From: Diploscapter coronatus
Taxonomy: Eukaryota; Nematoda; Chromadorea; Rhabditida; Rhabditidae
DNA: 64,000 nucleotides
Direction: 5' to 3'
Assembly: GCA_964036155.1 (NCBI GenBank)
Contig: OZ038423.1
Coordinates: 56,559,249 to 56,623,248 of the forward strand
Part shown: positions 12,475 to 25,466 of the stretch, one piece after another
Layout: each line of letters starts with the position of its first letter
How positions within the stretch are numbered: position 1 is the first letter of the stretch
Position numbers and translations under genes: made by a program
Notes under the pieces: generated by a model
The model's input: the letters and a program-made list of their open reading frames with translations, nothing else
Databases searched by the model: none
Told to the model about the DNA's origin: nothing

Positions 12475-13795
12475 TCAGTGTCGATTTAGATGTTTCTTCA
12501 AGTCTTCATAGTCGTTGAACAGGATTTCGGCCTGGATTTTTCTTTAATTTTGACAAAGAAATTAAAATAAATACCTGTCCAATGAGACCATCCAGCTGAT
12601 TTTCTGCATCATTCCGTGCTTTTTCGATCGCTTCTAGCGTAGATATCGCAGGGTTTACCTAAAATTTTTGGATAAGTTTAAGAAATTCTTGAAAAAATAG
12701 TTCGAACTTTCTTGTTATTGTTAAGGTGGGATTAGCGGCAATTAAATTTAATCAAACTTTAAAAATTAATCAACCTCATCTTTTCCCAGAAACAGCTCCA
12801 TATCAGTCGAGTCGAAATCAGGCAAATCGACCGTCGTTGACTTGAATTCCTCGGAATCGTTCGCTGAAAATTCAAATTTTTCCTTGTAAGTAAAAAAACT
12901 TTGGCACGAGGTTTGCCTCTAGACGATAAGGGATATCATTGTTGGCACAAGGATTTCCCTAGATGATAGAAAATCTCACCGAGACTTTTGTGCATATTCT
13001 CCAGCAATCGTTGCATTTCATCGATCATCGGTTGCGTCGCAGCGTTTTTAGGCATTCTGAAATTTGACTAGGGCAACTCACTAATTAGATTCATTTTTCA
13101 TCAGAAATAGAATGTTCCAAGCTAGATACTTTTAAAAGTAAATCTTAAGGGAATATCGTAGTCATTGCTGTAGAGTGAATTAATATAATCAATTTTAAAA
13201 GTGAACATCAAATAAGTTTCAAACTATGCGTTTAGATATATAAAAACTTCAAATTGCTTATCCCCAGTGAATTACACCTAAATACTTTCTAACAATGAGA
13301 CAAGAATGAAATTTACCCCTGCAAATGAATTAGAGCTTTTTGCAGTTTTCTCGAGGCGTTGATCGCTTGTTTCTTCGAATTCGATCGCTTCTCGTGGACT
13401 TCACGGCACTTTTCATGATTCACGTCTGAATTTGTTTTTCAAAGAAGACAAAAAAAACGACTTATTTTCTAAGACATCGATATTCGATTTTTTTCAAAAG
13501 AAAAACAAATAACGATTTTCTAGGAATTTAGAAATTCATTTTCTTTACCAGAAAACGAGAATACAAGTTCTAGGAAAACATAAATTTTATTTTTCTGAAA
13601 AAAGTAAGAAAAAAACTACCTTCAGGATCACAGTGACTAGCAACGCCATTTTCCCTGTAATCGTGCGTGAAAATGTCGAACTGAAAAATTGAAATTTGAT
13701 CACTTTTGCCAACTTCGAACCTGATATTTCTGAAAACCCCTCGAGTCAATGTCCCGGTCTTCGTCTCTATCCACCGATCCACTCGTATCTTCCAT
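12475..13795 (-). CDS. Small acidic coiled-coil protein, function unknown
   Basis: Seven exons read in continuous phase from the ATG at 13795 to the stop at 12475, giving about 185 residues. Order: acidic N-terminus (MEDTSGSVDRDEDRDIDSRG), FDIFTHDYRENG, a Lys/Arg-rich helix (HEKCREVHEKRSNSKKQAIN, then RKLQKALIHLQ), a second helix (IDEMQRLLENMHKSL), an acidic Asp-rich linker (VDLPDFDSTDMELFLG), and a last helix (LEAIEKARNDAENQLDGLIG). There is no signal peptide or membrane segment. The pattern suggests a subunit of a coiled-coil complex; a BLOC-1 or BORC-type subunit crossed my mind but no diagnostic motif supports it. It lies about 850 bp downstream of the USP gene on the same strand, too far for a typical nematode operon. 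Confidence 0.75.
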
Positions 13796-14640
13796 CTAAA
13801 ATTTTGCGAGTTTTAATTTTCAAGAAAACTAATCACTGCAAAGATACGAAACTTCAGAAGCTCCGCCTATTCAGAAAGGATTTCATTTTGCCTTTAAAAA
13901 TTTTGGTAAAACATTTATTTTTGAACTTACAAAGTGTCATGAAGATAAGTACAAAGTGGTTGTTCACAAGCTGAAGGAAAACATCTGCAGAATTTTCGAA
14001 ATCTCAGACCCAATTTTGAAGTATAGGTCGAAAAACAGGCTGGGATTTCGAAAATTCCGCGAAAGATGGGTGAAAAGGCTCTATAAACGGGTATCACAGG
14101 ACGATCAAAGTTGGTCTAAATTTTAGAACTTCAAAAACTTGAAAAATCCCTTATTGCCAAAGCTTGAACATTATTGCTTCAATTGAAAAATCAGGAACAT
14201 AAAATTCGATATGGAGCTGAAATATTGCTGAAAAATTGAATAATTTTCCATAAGTTTGAACTAATTGCCACGAAATCCCATAATTGACCAATTAAATTCT
14301 GAGTTATGGCTAATTGTAAGCAACTCAAGAAAATGTCGAATTTAAAGAACCAGTTTAGAGGGAACTCTTATGCAGATGAAAATCCTGAATTTAGGTTAAT
14401 TACATCACAATAGGGTATAGATAAGAATTATATCAGAGCTTGATAGAGGTATTTTACGATAAGCCGATACGGATCGAATGAGATTTAAAAAATTCAAATC
14501 AGTAAAATATTGTCCATTTTTACGATTTAAGATACACACATGACCTCGTTGAACTTCTAATTCCGAGTAATTTTGGAACATAAAAACGGACAATATCTGA
14601 TTTTTTCCAAATTTCAAATAAGAGATATTTACACCTCCCT

Positions 14641-17600
14641 TCACATCCTCGTATTTGCGTTTTCTCTCCTTTCGTAGAAAAGCAGATAAGCTCCGGTTTT
14701 ATCCACTTCTTCTTCGAGGATTTCCTGAAACAGAAATCATCATTTAGCTTCGTCCCTTTCAAACAAGATTTCAAATTAAAGAAGAACAGCTTCCTTTAGA
14801 GATAAAAATAAATCTTACTCGAACAGATAGATCGTTCATCAACAACCACGTTGAATTCGACCCTTTCGCATACGCGATAAAATGTCCTGACGAGAGTTGA
14901 CCGTAGTGATTCTGAATTTTTCGACATCGTCAATTCTTCGAATTATACGATTTATTTTTCACCTCCAGTTTACCAAAATTACACAAATTTGCAATTTTTC
15001 ACATCATATTTGGTCCGAATTTTCAGTTTCTTTTTGTAAATTTAGATAGCGTCATCATTACACATCATAGCTATTTTGAATCATTCCGAAGAAACGCTAA
15101 TGCGCAAAACCAAGGTAGGGGGAAAAAACACTCCGTGATTATTTAAAATTACAGTCTGTAAAATGCCTACTGCGATAGCGATGCACTCGTATTTGTGCCC
15201 GTCTGGTTGGTCGATGAAGGGTGTCGGGTCGAATTGCTTGAGGGGGAAATTCACCGTCCTCCGACATTTCCCCATGCGTCCCTCCTCTCGGATGAATTCG
15301 AAGCGTTTCAGGTGGATTATCTGAAATGTTGAGGAAACTATTTGACACTGGAAAACGACAACGCTCAACAAGTATAGCTTCGTGTGTGTGTGTGTGTGTG
15401 TGTGTGACATTTGTTGCAACTTATTAAATTTGGAAACGCTTAACGAATCTTTCAAAAATCAAAAGAAATTTCCAATATACCATATGCTAGAATTTAATAA
15501 TGCTATTATGATAATTGAAAAACTTCATGTTATAATCTACTCATGAAGCCCATTTCTTCATTTCTATACAAATAATCAAACACCCACCCAATATCTCGGC
15601 AACTTCCAGATAGTCATCACTTTGTCTCTGCTCGTTTTTCGTCCACACTTTTCGCAGTCGATTTGCGCATCGAGTGTCTCCGGACAACTGAACTTCTCGA
15701 GGCAATGTTCCAATGAAGAAGGGGCAAAATGACGAGACCAAGTTTCTGCCACCGAAGCGTCGTCTTCGCAAGCCTGGAATTTGCTTGATTAAAAAATGAA
15801 AATTATTTTTGTAAGTTTCAAATTTTCTACAAGATAGCTGGTAAATTCGAAAGTCCGATGAACTATTTGGAGTTTGAGAAAGCAATCTTAATTTATTTTT
15901 AAATTTCTTATCCTTCATGAGAATAAATTTAATAAGTTTCGCGTCTGAGGTAAAATAAACTCAAAACTTGTGGTAATTCAATTGAGCGATTTAGCATGAA
16001 ACCATAGGAGAAAATCCCGACCTGCTCCTGAGAGTGGTTGTATTTCAGGTACAACGCCGCTGGTAGCCAATCCACCGCAATCGCGCATCGTTCGGGGATG
16101 TAGGCCTGAAGAATTTGTTTATTTCCAAAATATCTCAGTTGTTTCACTAAAATTAAGAGAAAAACTAATCACTACCAAAAAATCTCAAATTTTATTTTAA
16201 AAAATCCTCGAAATTTTTCAAGAACAAAATTTACCTTTGTCTCATCAGGTCTGATCGTGCATCCTCTGCAGAACCGTAGCGCGGGGCACTGCCCACACCA
16301 CTCCCAGGTTTCATCCACCAGGCACAAAGTGAACGGATATCCGGAAGTCATCAATTCACAGGGATCGTGAGCTCGACTCGAGAAAGACATTGGCTTGTCT
16401 TCCATGAAACGGCGCATCTGAAAATCCTTCTTTCCAAAAATGCTAAATCTTTCTCTTTCATAAAAATTTAACAACTTTCATCTTCCTCAACATTATCTTG
16501 TCTTCAAACTATGATTTCTTACAGAAAGATAGTGTTTTTGGAAAGTTCTTCTACTTTGAAAGCGAAGAAATTTAAACAAAAAGGGAAGAGTAGATCATCT
16601 TTGCCGAGAATAGTCAAGCATCTATTCACCTGAGCCATGACGTCCTCGTAGAGCTCTTTTCCAGTGACATTTTCCGGACAGGAAACGACTAAGGGAAGGC
16701 CGAATCGGGACACGAGAAAACCAGCGGTGGAACCAAGCAGATGCGGTTCGTGGTTGTATTGCTGGAATTTAAAGAAATAACTTGCATGTTAAAAAAGCTT
16801 CAAATAAATGTAAATATATCAGTGCTTCTCAGGGCTAATTTGTAGACAACAAAGTTGAGTTTTCAGCAAAAAACATTTCAGAATCTATAATAAATCTGTT
16901 AGGTGAAAGTTTATCCACAGTACTATATTCTGTTGACAAAAAACGCTTAAAATAAATGCGCATTTCAGAATGATGATATTTCATGACATTTTGAAAGTTG
17001 GTTCGATAATTAGAAGTCGGTAATTTCAGAAATGCTCCAAAAACTGACCAATTTTCTATGCACCGCTACTCTCCACATGGGCGTGTTGGTTGGGAGTTGC
17101 AGTGCGTAGAGTCTTCCCGAAGACATGAAATCGCACAGCCTGGTTGAGTCTTGTTGATCGGGTTGATTTGTTCGGAGCTTAAAATTTGAAATTTTGGTTG
17201 ATTTCTATTAAAATTTGCCTATTTTAAAACTAGTTTTTATTTAAGTTTTAGATAATAAAAGCGCTATAAAAGAAATGTTACATATTTTGAAAATTGTGAA
17301 GCATATTATCTTTCCCAAACAAAAAAAACCAACTGTCATTGTAGCCTTGTTTGAAACGCACTGAATCGTTAACGAATTGGATGGGATACCGCAGGCCTAA
17401 AATAAAAAGTAGCATTTTTTAAATATATAAATAGACCTGTGAGAGCAGTGACTTGAAAAGTCCAACCGTACTGTCCCTGGCGAGTCTAAAGCCGTACCGA
17501 CGCGGAACACTACCGTCTCTTCTCACCACTTTAAATTGAAGTATTTCATTATCAAAAAAATAGAAAAAGTGGCATTTCTAGAAAAATAAATCAAATTCCA

Positions 17601-20600
17601 AACTTCCCCATTTAAAGAAGTATTTTTGTTCAGAAATTAGAAAAAGTCGAGATTTCAATTTTGTTCTATTCAAACAAATTTGTTCTTTATAAATTCAAAA
17701 TGAAAAGTAAAATTGCGACTTACCAATAATCTGATACAGATCGACGTTGTCAAATCCGATAGGCAGACTCAAACAGGTAAATGCTTCGAAGACAGAAGAG
17801 GAGGAATTACACTCCCGGCAAATCAATCGAGATCTTAGTTGGCCTGAAAAAACATTCATTTTTTCATTCTTTATTTTATTTTTGACAAATCAAACCTCCA
17901 AATAGACTTGTAATCAAAGAGTCGTTGTGCTTCACGTATTCGAGCCAGCCCTGAAATATATATATCTACTTATATTTTTTATTTGTTTTTCCAGGATCAA
18001 TTCACGACTCATTGAAAAAGTGAATCAATAGGATAATTTCAGTTTCTTGAAACACATTTGAAACTTTCATTTTGGAGAAAAATCAGGCCAACCTTTTCCG
18101 CTTTATTCAAGTCATCGTTCGATTCATCTTTTTCCTTTTCATTCGAATCTCCATCCATTTGTTTCAGTTCTATATCTGCATTTGGTTCGGATTTCTGAAA
18201 TTCAATATTTTAATAAGCCTCAGAGAATCTTATTTAAAGACGATATTTTCAAGTAGATGGCTATGATACAGCGTCTTTTAGAAGTTTAAAAAATTAAGAA
18301 AACATGAAAAAGTAAATGTTCTTCACAATTCTTTACCTGATATAGATTTTTCACCTAATTAAAAGTAAAAAATTACGATACCTGTTCATCTTTTCTTTCC
18401 TGATCCGTCTTTTGCTCTGGGTTCTCTGAACTTGGAGGATTCGCGAGATAAGTGTTGAGTTGATCCAGCAGGAAGGAGACGAACTCCTGACAGTCGTGTT
18501 GTTCGTTGCACTCGAACGATTCACTTTGGCGGACGGCTTCCTGCAAGTTAATAAATAAGGTAAAAAGCATAGGTTCCAAAAATTTGGAAAATATCACTTT
18601 ATGAGGTGAGGAAAATAGAATGACAATGATGATTTATAACTCTATAAGTTTTGAAAGTTAGAAATCATAAAGAAAGATTCATGTTTAATGTTTTAACCTT
18701 TTGGGAATATAAGTAAAAATTGGATAAGTTTCAACATATCGCTATTTAGGATTTAGGATGAGAAAGTTCGATTTTCTTAGATTAACCATTAGTGTTATTA
18801 TATTCATAAGTAACTCACGTTAAATGAAGTCGGGACGACGTTTTTCCGGGTTGTTTCCCACATTTCCACGAGCAATTTAGCATATTCCATGGTGAGTTGT
18901 CGCGCATTTTTCTTCAATCTGTCCTCTCTGGAAAAGATTTTTGTTAATTTTCAAACTTGTACAAAATGTTACAATATTCAGATTGCTAATTTTTCCATCC
19001 TATAAAAATTCTTTCCATTTTTCTTCAAATCATTACAAGAAGCATTCTTTTACTTTCGACTACTCTTTTCTGGAATCCGAAAAATCTTACATTTTAGCAT
19101 CATCCAGCTTCAACTCGTGTAGAAGAAAATCTGTGAGAGGGGAAACTCTAGCCAAACATTGTACTGCCGAATTACGGTAGCACAAATTTCCACAGTTGAA
19201 AAGACCTACGGCTCCTGGTCTGCCTTAACTTAGATAATTAGCTAATTAAGTAGTTAATCACCCTAATTATCTTTTAATTAGCCAATTATCTTACTTTGCA
19301 TTTGAGTGCTGAGCGAAGTCGTAGCGAGTTGAGCGGTGTTTTGAGCGATCGAAGCCTTCATTTCTTCTGGCCAAACTCCCGTACTCTTGTCCCTTATTTC
19401 TAGGAGCAGCTTAATTAGCGTAATTAATTACTAAATTGTCATAGTTAAATATTTAGTTGCTCTAGTTAATTATTCAGTTACCTACCTTATTAACCTTCTT
19501 CACCTTCAGCTTCAGCTGATGCAAGGTTTCTGTGGAGTCATCCAAGAGGAGATTTGTTTCGTCGCCATTTTCCTTGTTGATCAGCCAAAGTCTGAAGACA
19601 GTGGAGTAATTAAAAGGTAATTAAATATTTAGTTACCTCGCATCAGCGTCGCCTAATCTCAGCTCATTTTTACACAAATTCAGCAGCTCATCGACGGTCA
19701 TGCTTCTTGAAACCTGAAAAATGATATTTTTCCAATTTAAGCTATGCTAGATATTAAGAACTAAAGTCGTTGATAAATATATTGATATCTACCATGTTTA
19801 AAACATATTTTCAGCTTGTAACTTCTAATATCGCTAAAACCAAATTTTCATAACTTTCAAAAAATCTCTAGTTTTAAACTTGTTAAAAAGAATCAATGAT
19901 CCAAGTCCAAAGTTTGCAAAAAAAATCCCACCTGCGCACAAGCCCAAGGACTAGTCGTGACGGGCCCGTGGGTAGGACTGCCATCGGTCAAGGAGTTCCT
20001 CTTCTTTTCGTGTCCCAAAAGGAGTATGTCCAGCGGGAAAAGCTCCAATGTGGGCTTGCCGTCGTCGAAAAATCTCCCGTCCAGGCGTTTTCTGGTAAAC
20101 TGGCTGTCAACCTGAATATAAAAGAATAAAAAATCCCATATTTGGAAGAAAGATAAAGACTTTTGCAAAAAAATAGAAAGATTTGACAATTGTTTTTTTT
20201 TCTAATTTTTGTAATAATTACCGGAATCGCGCTGCCATGCCATCTGAGCCATGCTCTCCACAAAGGGGTAGGCACGGCGATGAAGTCTTTCTGAGTCAAA
20301 TCGGAACGAAGACTCGCTGATTCAGCGGAAATACAGGCCACCTGAAGCAAATTGATTTTATTTACCCTTTCTCAAAAAAGCTATAATCGATCAAGTGAGA
20401 ACATGGCGAATTATTAGATGAAATGAAACTTATCGACTCTATCTATCGAAGTTGATAACGTAGAAAATCTAATTTAAAAACAAAAAAAACATCTTAAAAG
20501 AATTCGGATATTCTAAATATTAACAGAACCTTGAAAGTGAATCGGAATACTAAGAAGTTCAAGTATTCTAATCTAATAAAGAGAATATTTTGAAAGTTCG

Positions 20601-23101
20601 ACCTTTCCACTCCATCCTCCATCGACCCTGTTGCCTTTAATGAGTAAATTGTCGACGGGAGGAGGTGCTTTGCCCTCCCTCAAAGCTGCCTCCCACTCCC
20701 TGTGCCAGGTGGACGAGACGATGTTCCATTCGGACAGGGGTAGTTCTCGAGTCCGCTTTTCGAACGTTCTGAATATACGTTTCATTTGAGGCTTATCTTG
20801 AAAACTATAAATTCACACAGATAATTAATCTCTGAGAGCGTTTCATATAACTTTTTTTTGCATAAATCTCACCCAACCAAACCCAATTCCAATTGCAACG
20901 ACTCCGGTCGTAATCCAAGGCAGATGTTGGCTACCTGAAATTTTTTAAATCCCTACATCTAAAAAAATAATCTTTTAGAAATTTCATTAATTTCGCATAG
21001 AAAAAGGTGTGAAATAAATAAGATAGTGAAAGTTTAAGGAAAAAAAAAACTTCTAAAATTTGCCTCGATAGACATGGCGTAATACTCTTTCGCGAAATCG
21101 TTCTCATTCGCCCAGGTCGCAAAGTCCACTCTCGCCGCCTTGTCGCCGTGACTTTTGAAAATCGTTCGGTGCTCCGGGGGCTGAATTTAGGAATTTGATG
21201 AAAAGGTGGAATTTTCAAAAGTCTCACCACTTTCAAGTCCTCGTACATTCGATCGAGTTCTTCATCCGATAGGTAATTGTCCCGGTCCTTATCCCATAAT
21301 TTGGCGAGAACTGAAAAAAAATTGGAATTTTATATTTTTCAAAATTATCTTATCGGTTCTTTGAGAGATTTTTAATGGTTATTTGTAGATATTCTTGGAA
21401 AAAATCGAGATTCAAAATAGTTTCCGATAAATTATATAGTGTAAGAGTTAATTTCAAAACTGTTTGTCAGACACGACTGATACTAAATACGAAAAAAAGC
21501 AACTGACAAGTGAGTCTCGCTGGAAAAGGTCCCCTGCAAAGTGCCGAGAGACCGCTGACCAGACTTCGGAAATCGATGTTGCCGTCACCGTTCTCGTCGA
21601 AAACTTGGAGTAATCTGGAATGTTTAAATAAGTTTCGAAAAATTGTATAATTTCTAAGGAAAAGGACGAATCTAATATTACTGCAAAAGTAGCGGAAAAT
21701 AAAGTCTGAAATGAAGGAATGCTATAGTTGAGGCCAAATAATGGGAAAAAATAATACAAAATTCTTTAATTGTGTTTCAAAATTGATTTAAACGCTCTAA
21801 TAATTTTTAAAACTGATTCACCTTGTTTTTCTGGTATAAAAGTGACTAAAAATGACCTCTGCGAAAACGCTTCCGGAAAGCATCCGGCTAGAGCTTCATC
21901 CCATTTTTCCTTCGAGATTTTGCACAGACTTCGGTCGCTGATGGTCGCGAATACTTTTTCCAACTCCATGACTTCTTTTACCGAGACTGGAAAATGCACT
22001 TTTTCTTCATTTTTTCAAAATCTCGTTTCAATTTTTTAAAACTCATAGTTCCCCAAGAAATTCACTTCTAGAAATAAAAAAATAAAATCTCTCACGATGA
22101 GTGACGTACGACATGACATCGTAGAAGGAGATGTACGAATCGTTGATCGGAATCGTCAACATCGGGGGCGCCAAACCCCACGAGGAAAACTCCTTGTATT
22201 CCTCGATGAATTCTGCAAATTTTACTTTCTCATTTTCTTTAGTTTTTTTAATCCTAGAAAAGGGGCACCGTTCGAAAATTTTGAAAAAAGTGTGGTTTTA
22301 CTAAAATGACCACTTCTTTTACTTTCTTAAAAGTAATAAAAAGATACCTTTCGAAAAATCAGGAAAAAACGTTATTTTTAGCAAATGATTGTTTTTTAAT
22401 TAAAAAAACCAACTAGCTTGCACATCTTCGACCCGACAAAGTCCAACCAAGGAAGTGAGCAAATTTTCAAACGAAATCGTTTCTTCTCCTCGAGAGCAAA
22501 ACAGGAAAAGCTGTTTTTGCTTATCCTCGGGGACTCTCGCACCTCCAAGAACGTGGTAGCAGAATTCCTGAAAAATGATAATTTCAAACAAGTTTGTAGG
22601 CTTCAAAGAATGCCTATTTTATGTGCAAAACTTCTTTTCACTGTGACGATCGACTGGCTCTGATAAATTCAAATGTTCAGATTGGTTTTTTAAATTTCGT
22701 TACAGTAAAAACAGTGATTTTCTAAATACCTCATAAGTTATGTAGTTGTTCTTGAACCGGGAAAATGCCAGGCTCAGGCGGCGATATTCTTCATCGGTCA
22801 CTAAAATAGAATAAATACGTTCCCAAACTCTTTGAAATAAAAATCAGCAACTTAGACAATGCTAAATCTGTTCAATGCCCAAATGATAAATTTTAAAATT
22901 TAAAAATTACCATGTTTCCTCGCTTCCTCTGCCGTAATCAAAGGTCCGGGAGTGACCGAAGAGCCTCTGAAAAAATATTTGCAAAACTAGTCGACTTTCA
23001 AATTTTCCTGAAAACTAACCACTACGGAAAATTATGAAAAAACTGATAAAGTATCGAAATTTCTGCATTTTATTTTACCTGGAAGGTAACGCGTTACCCA
23101 T
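14641..23101 (-). CDS. cyk-3: EF-hand ubiquitin-specific protease, USP32/CYK-3-like
   Basis: Starts MGNALPS (23079-23101), where Gly2 is a likely myristoylation site, as in USP32. EF-hand modules follow: DENGDGNIDF near 21590 and DKDRDNYLSDEE near 21270. A DUSP domain comes next (WNIVSSTWHREWEAAL near 20700; DFIAVPTPLWRAWLRWHG near 20270), then a ubiquitin-like linker (about 19500-19600). The catalytic Cys box GLFNCGNLCYRNSAVQCL is at about 19130-19210 and QHDCQEFVSFLLDQL near 18470. A zinc-finger-like CGQCPALRFCRGC lies near 16270. The C-terminal box has HLKRFEF near 15300, the catalytic His in SGHFIAYA near 14880, and the C-terminus EVDKTGAYLLFYERRE. Both catalytic boxes are intact, so the enzyme should be active. 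Family knowledge: C. elegans cyk-3 (embryonic osmoregulation and cytokinesis) is the USP32 relative. A splice acceptor-like TTCAG lies 53 nt before the ATG. Confidence 0.92.
15382..15406. repeat. (GT)n microsatellite
   Basis: About 12 GT units in an intron of the USP gene. Confidence 0.95.
19230..19295. repeat. Helically phased TAATTA motifs in a USP32-like intron
   Basis: A run of TAATTA/TTAAT motifs about every 8-12 bp, between the exon with the catalytic Cys and the preceding exon. A second cluster lies at about 19412-19490. Confidence 0.6.
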
Positions 23102-23542
23102 CCGCAAGTGCGAGCAGACACGGCTTACATAAAGATCCGCCCTTTACGAAAATCCTGAATTCTCAAAAATCGCTTTTTCTCACAAAAATCTACCGAAAAT
23201 ATTCAATGGCTTTCAACCAAAAACAGGAAAAATACTGGAAAACCGCAAAATGGATATTTATTGTTTGGAGCTTCTGTACATACAAGTATCACTGATGAAT
23301 GGTGGTGAGATTGTTCGAGTGAACTGGTGACTTTTTAGAAAATAAAAAATACAAGATATTTATTTTAAAATTCTCCTTCAAACTTGACGTCTTGCCAAAG
23401 AAAGAATCACTTGCAGAATTAAAATAAAGAAGAAAAATTATTGTACCATGACTTGATTACGGTAGAATTTTTAATAAGCAAAAAATAAAGAATAAATAAG
23501 AATACAGCAGATTCCAGGATTATAGTATTTTGAAGAAGATGA

Positions 23543-24343
23543 TCATTTCGTCCAGGACACTTTGGGGATGTCGTTGAACTCGGTCAGTTCGGACATTTGC
23601 TGGTTGAACTTTTCGACGCGCTCCTTGTGGCTGACGACCGCCTTCTTGCGCATTCGATCGCCCTGAATTAGGAGTTAATTAGGGTAATTATCGAATTAAT
23701 TGGTACAACTAGCGAGTTAATTATAATAGTTAAAGAAAGCTATTAGTTTTCAGAGACATGTTAAAACGACTGGATCATAATGAAGTTAAAAAGACAAATC
23801 AAACTTTTCTGATACATACAAGAAACTTGAATGCGGATCTTTTCATTTGAATTGAGTTCGAAGTTTTGAAAAAGTACGATTAAAATATCAAACTAAGAAT
23901 TAAAATATATTAGTTTCGAAACATCAAATCTTCATACCATATTAGCCTTCTGTCTCCTCTCGAAAGCAATCTCCGCCGCGGTTTTGGTAATCTTCACACT
24001 AGACTCGTCTTTCCTAAAATATATGTCAGTTTTTTGTGTAATTTTGCATTTTATCAAACATTTTTTGATGAAGCTCATCCACTTCTTTTTCATAAAAAAA
24101 ATCTTTAAAAAAGTAGACGAACTTTCGGAAAAAATCTTGAACATTTTTTACTGGAAAGCCCATCCATCTTTTATTGAGATTTTTTTTTGAAAAGTGGACA
24201 AAATTTCTAATTTTTGTTAAATTTTACCTGATGGTGATATCGATACTTTTCGGGTCAAGGAGTTTCTTTTTCTTCTTGAAGACGTCGCCTTTCTTCAGTT
24301 TCAGACCGCCCTTCACCACCGTCTCTTTGTTCACAGAGCTCAT
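23543..24343 (-). CDS. FAM32A homologue (small nuclear spliceosome-associated protein)
   Basis: Three exons. The N-terminus MSSVNKETVVKGGLKLKKGD, followed by poly-Lys, is at 24230-24343. The middle exon (VKITKTAAEIAFERRQKANM) is near 23940-24015, and the last exon (RMRKKAVVSHKERVEKFN...LTEFNDIPKVSWTK) ends at 23543. The C-terminal motif matches the family's DIPKVSWTK ending, and the ~105-residue length is typical. FAM32A is known as a metazoan splicing factor that stabilises exon docking in the catalytic spliceosome. A TTTGCAG acceptor 9 nt before the ATG suggests trans-splicing. The last intron contains phased AATT motifs. Confidence 0.9.
23661..23725. repeat. Helically phased AATT motifs in the FAM32A intron
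   Basis: AATT at 23666, 23677, 23686, 23694/23698 and 23719. Confidence 0.6.
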
Positions 24344-24682
24344 TTCGGATTTCTGCAAATCGGATTATTTTTTCAGAAAACAAATTCAGAAAAAAACGAA
24401 AACGAGCAATGAAAACAAAAAAGCGCAGTTCAAAAGTCAGAATCGATTGGAACTCTTCGGTAAACCATATGAGAGAAAGAACATGTGGTTGAAAAAATCA
24501 ATAAAATGTACAAAAATCGATAATCGTTTCGAAAAATCGGAACAGAAATATGCGTTGTTGTGAAAGAGAAAGCGAAGATGCAAGGGGTTTGCCCGCATAG
24601 CACACTTTCCACGACTAATTGATCGAATTTTATGTGAAGAGCTATTTTTCATTTTTCTTGCTATTTTTTATTTGTATTTTAA

Positions 24683-25466
24683 ATGGCCGCTTCACATTCA
24701 AAAAGATGCGCTATAGTTGAGCTTCATAAGGCCGGTCATAAGATTTCGGCGATCAGCAAACTGCTTGGCGCCACGAGACAAACCGTTTGGAGGCAGATCA
24801 AGAGATATCAAGTAATGAATTAAATAAAAAAATATTATGTTTTTTTCGCATTTATATTCGTTAATTTATCAAGAATAGTGATCGTCGTGAAAATTTTCGT
24901 ATTAGGATAGCATTTCCGAACTATAAGCTGGAAAAGTAAAGGCCTTAAAATAGGGATAAGGCGAAATTCCGGATCTGAATCTCAGAAATCTCACCATTGA
25001 TTCAGGAGCTCGGTACGATGGACGACAGGCCCAGGTCGGGACGGCCGAAATCCGACAAAACTCAAAAGGCCAGACAAGCGATAGCCGTGGAAATGACCGC
25101 GAATCCCGAAGTGTCGCTCAGGAAAATGGCGAGGTAGTTTTTTATTCAGAACTTATTATCGGCATAAAATAATAAAGGAGGAACTTTCCTACGGATTTTG
25201 TAGGATCCATTAACCGGAAATATATTCAAGCCTTGGGAAGATTAAAAAATTAAATGAATCACATATTAGAAGTGATACTTTTATCATTTGTGCTATCAAA
25301 CCGTAGATTTATTAAGTCATGATTTAAGAACCTCAGTTTTAAAATAAACTCTAGGGACCTCGAAATCAGCCCAACGACGGTAGGACGTATTGTCAAGAAC
25401 GAACTCAACCTGAAACCCCACTACCAACAGAAGCGGAGGGACAAACCTGCCAATGCTCAAGCGTAG
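24683..25466 (+). CDS. Transposase-type helix-turn-helix protein without a catalytic domain
   Basis: Three exons in phase (24683-24811, 25006-25133, 25355-25466) give 122 residues. The first HTH reads CAIVELHKAGHKISAISKLL then TRQTVWRQIKRY. The link DRPRSGRPKSDKTQKAR is a GRPR-type hinge typical of Tc1/mariner transposases. The second HTH reads NPEVSLRKMARDLEISPTTV then GRIVKNELNLKP. A TAG stop follows QQKRRDKPANAQA, exactly where the DDE catalytic domain would begin, and no DDE sequence is seen downstream. The introns separate the modules and the frame is intact, which fits a domesticated DNA-binding protein better than a decaying transposon. No terminal inverted repeats were noticed. Alternatives: a truncated transposon that gained introns, or missed downstream exons. 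Confidence 0.7.
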
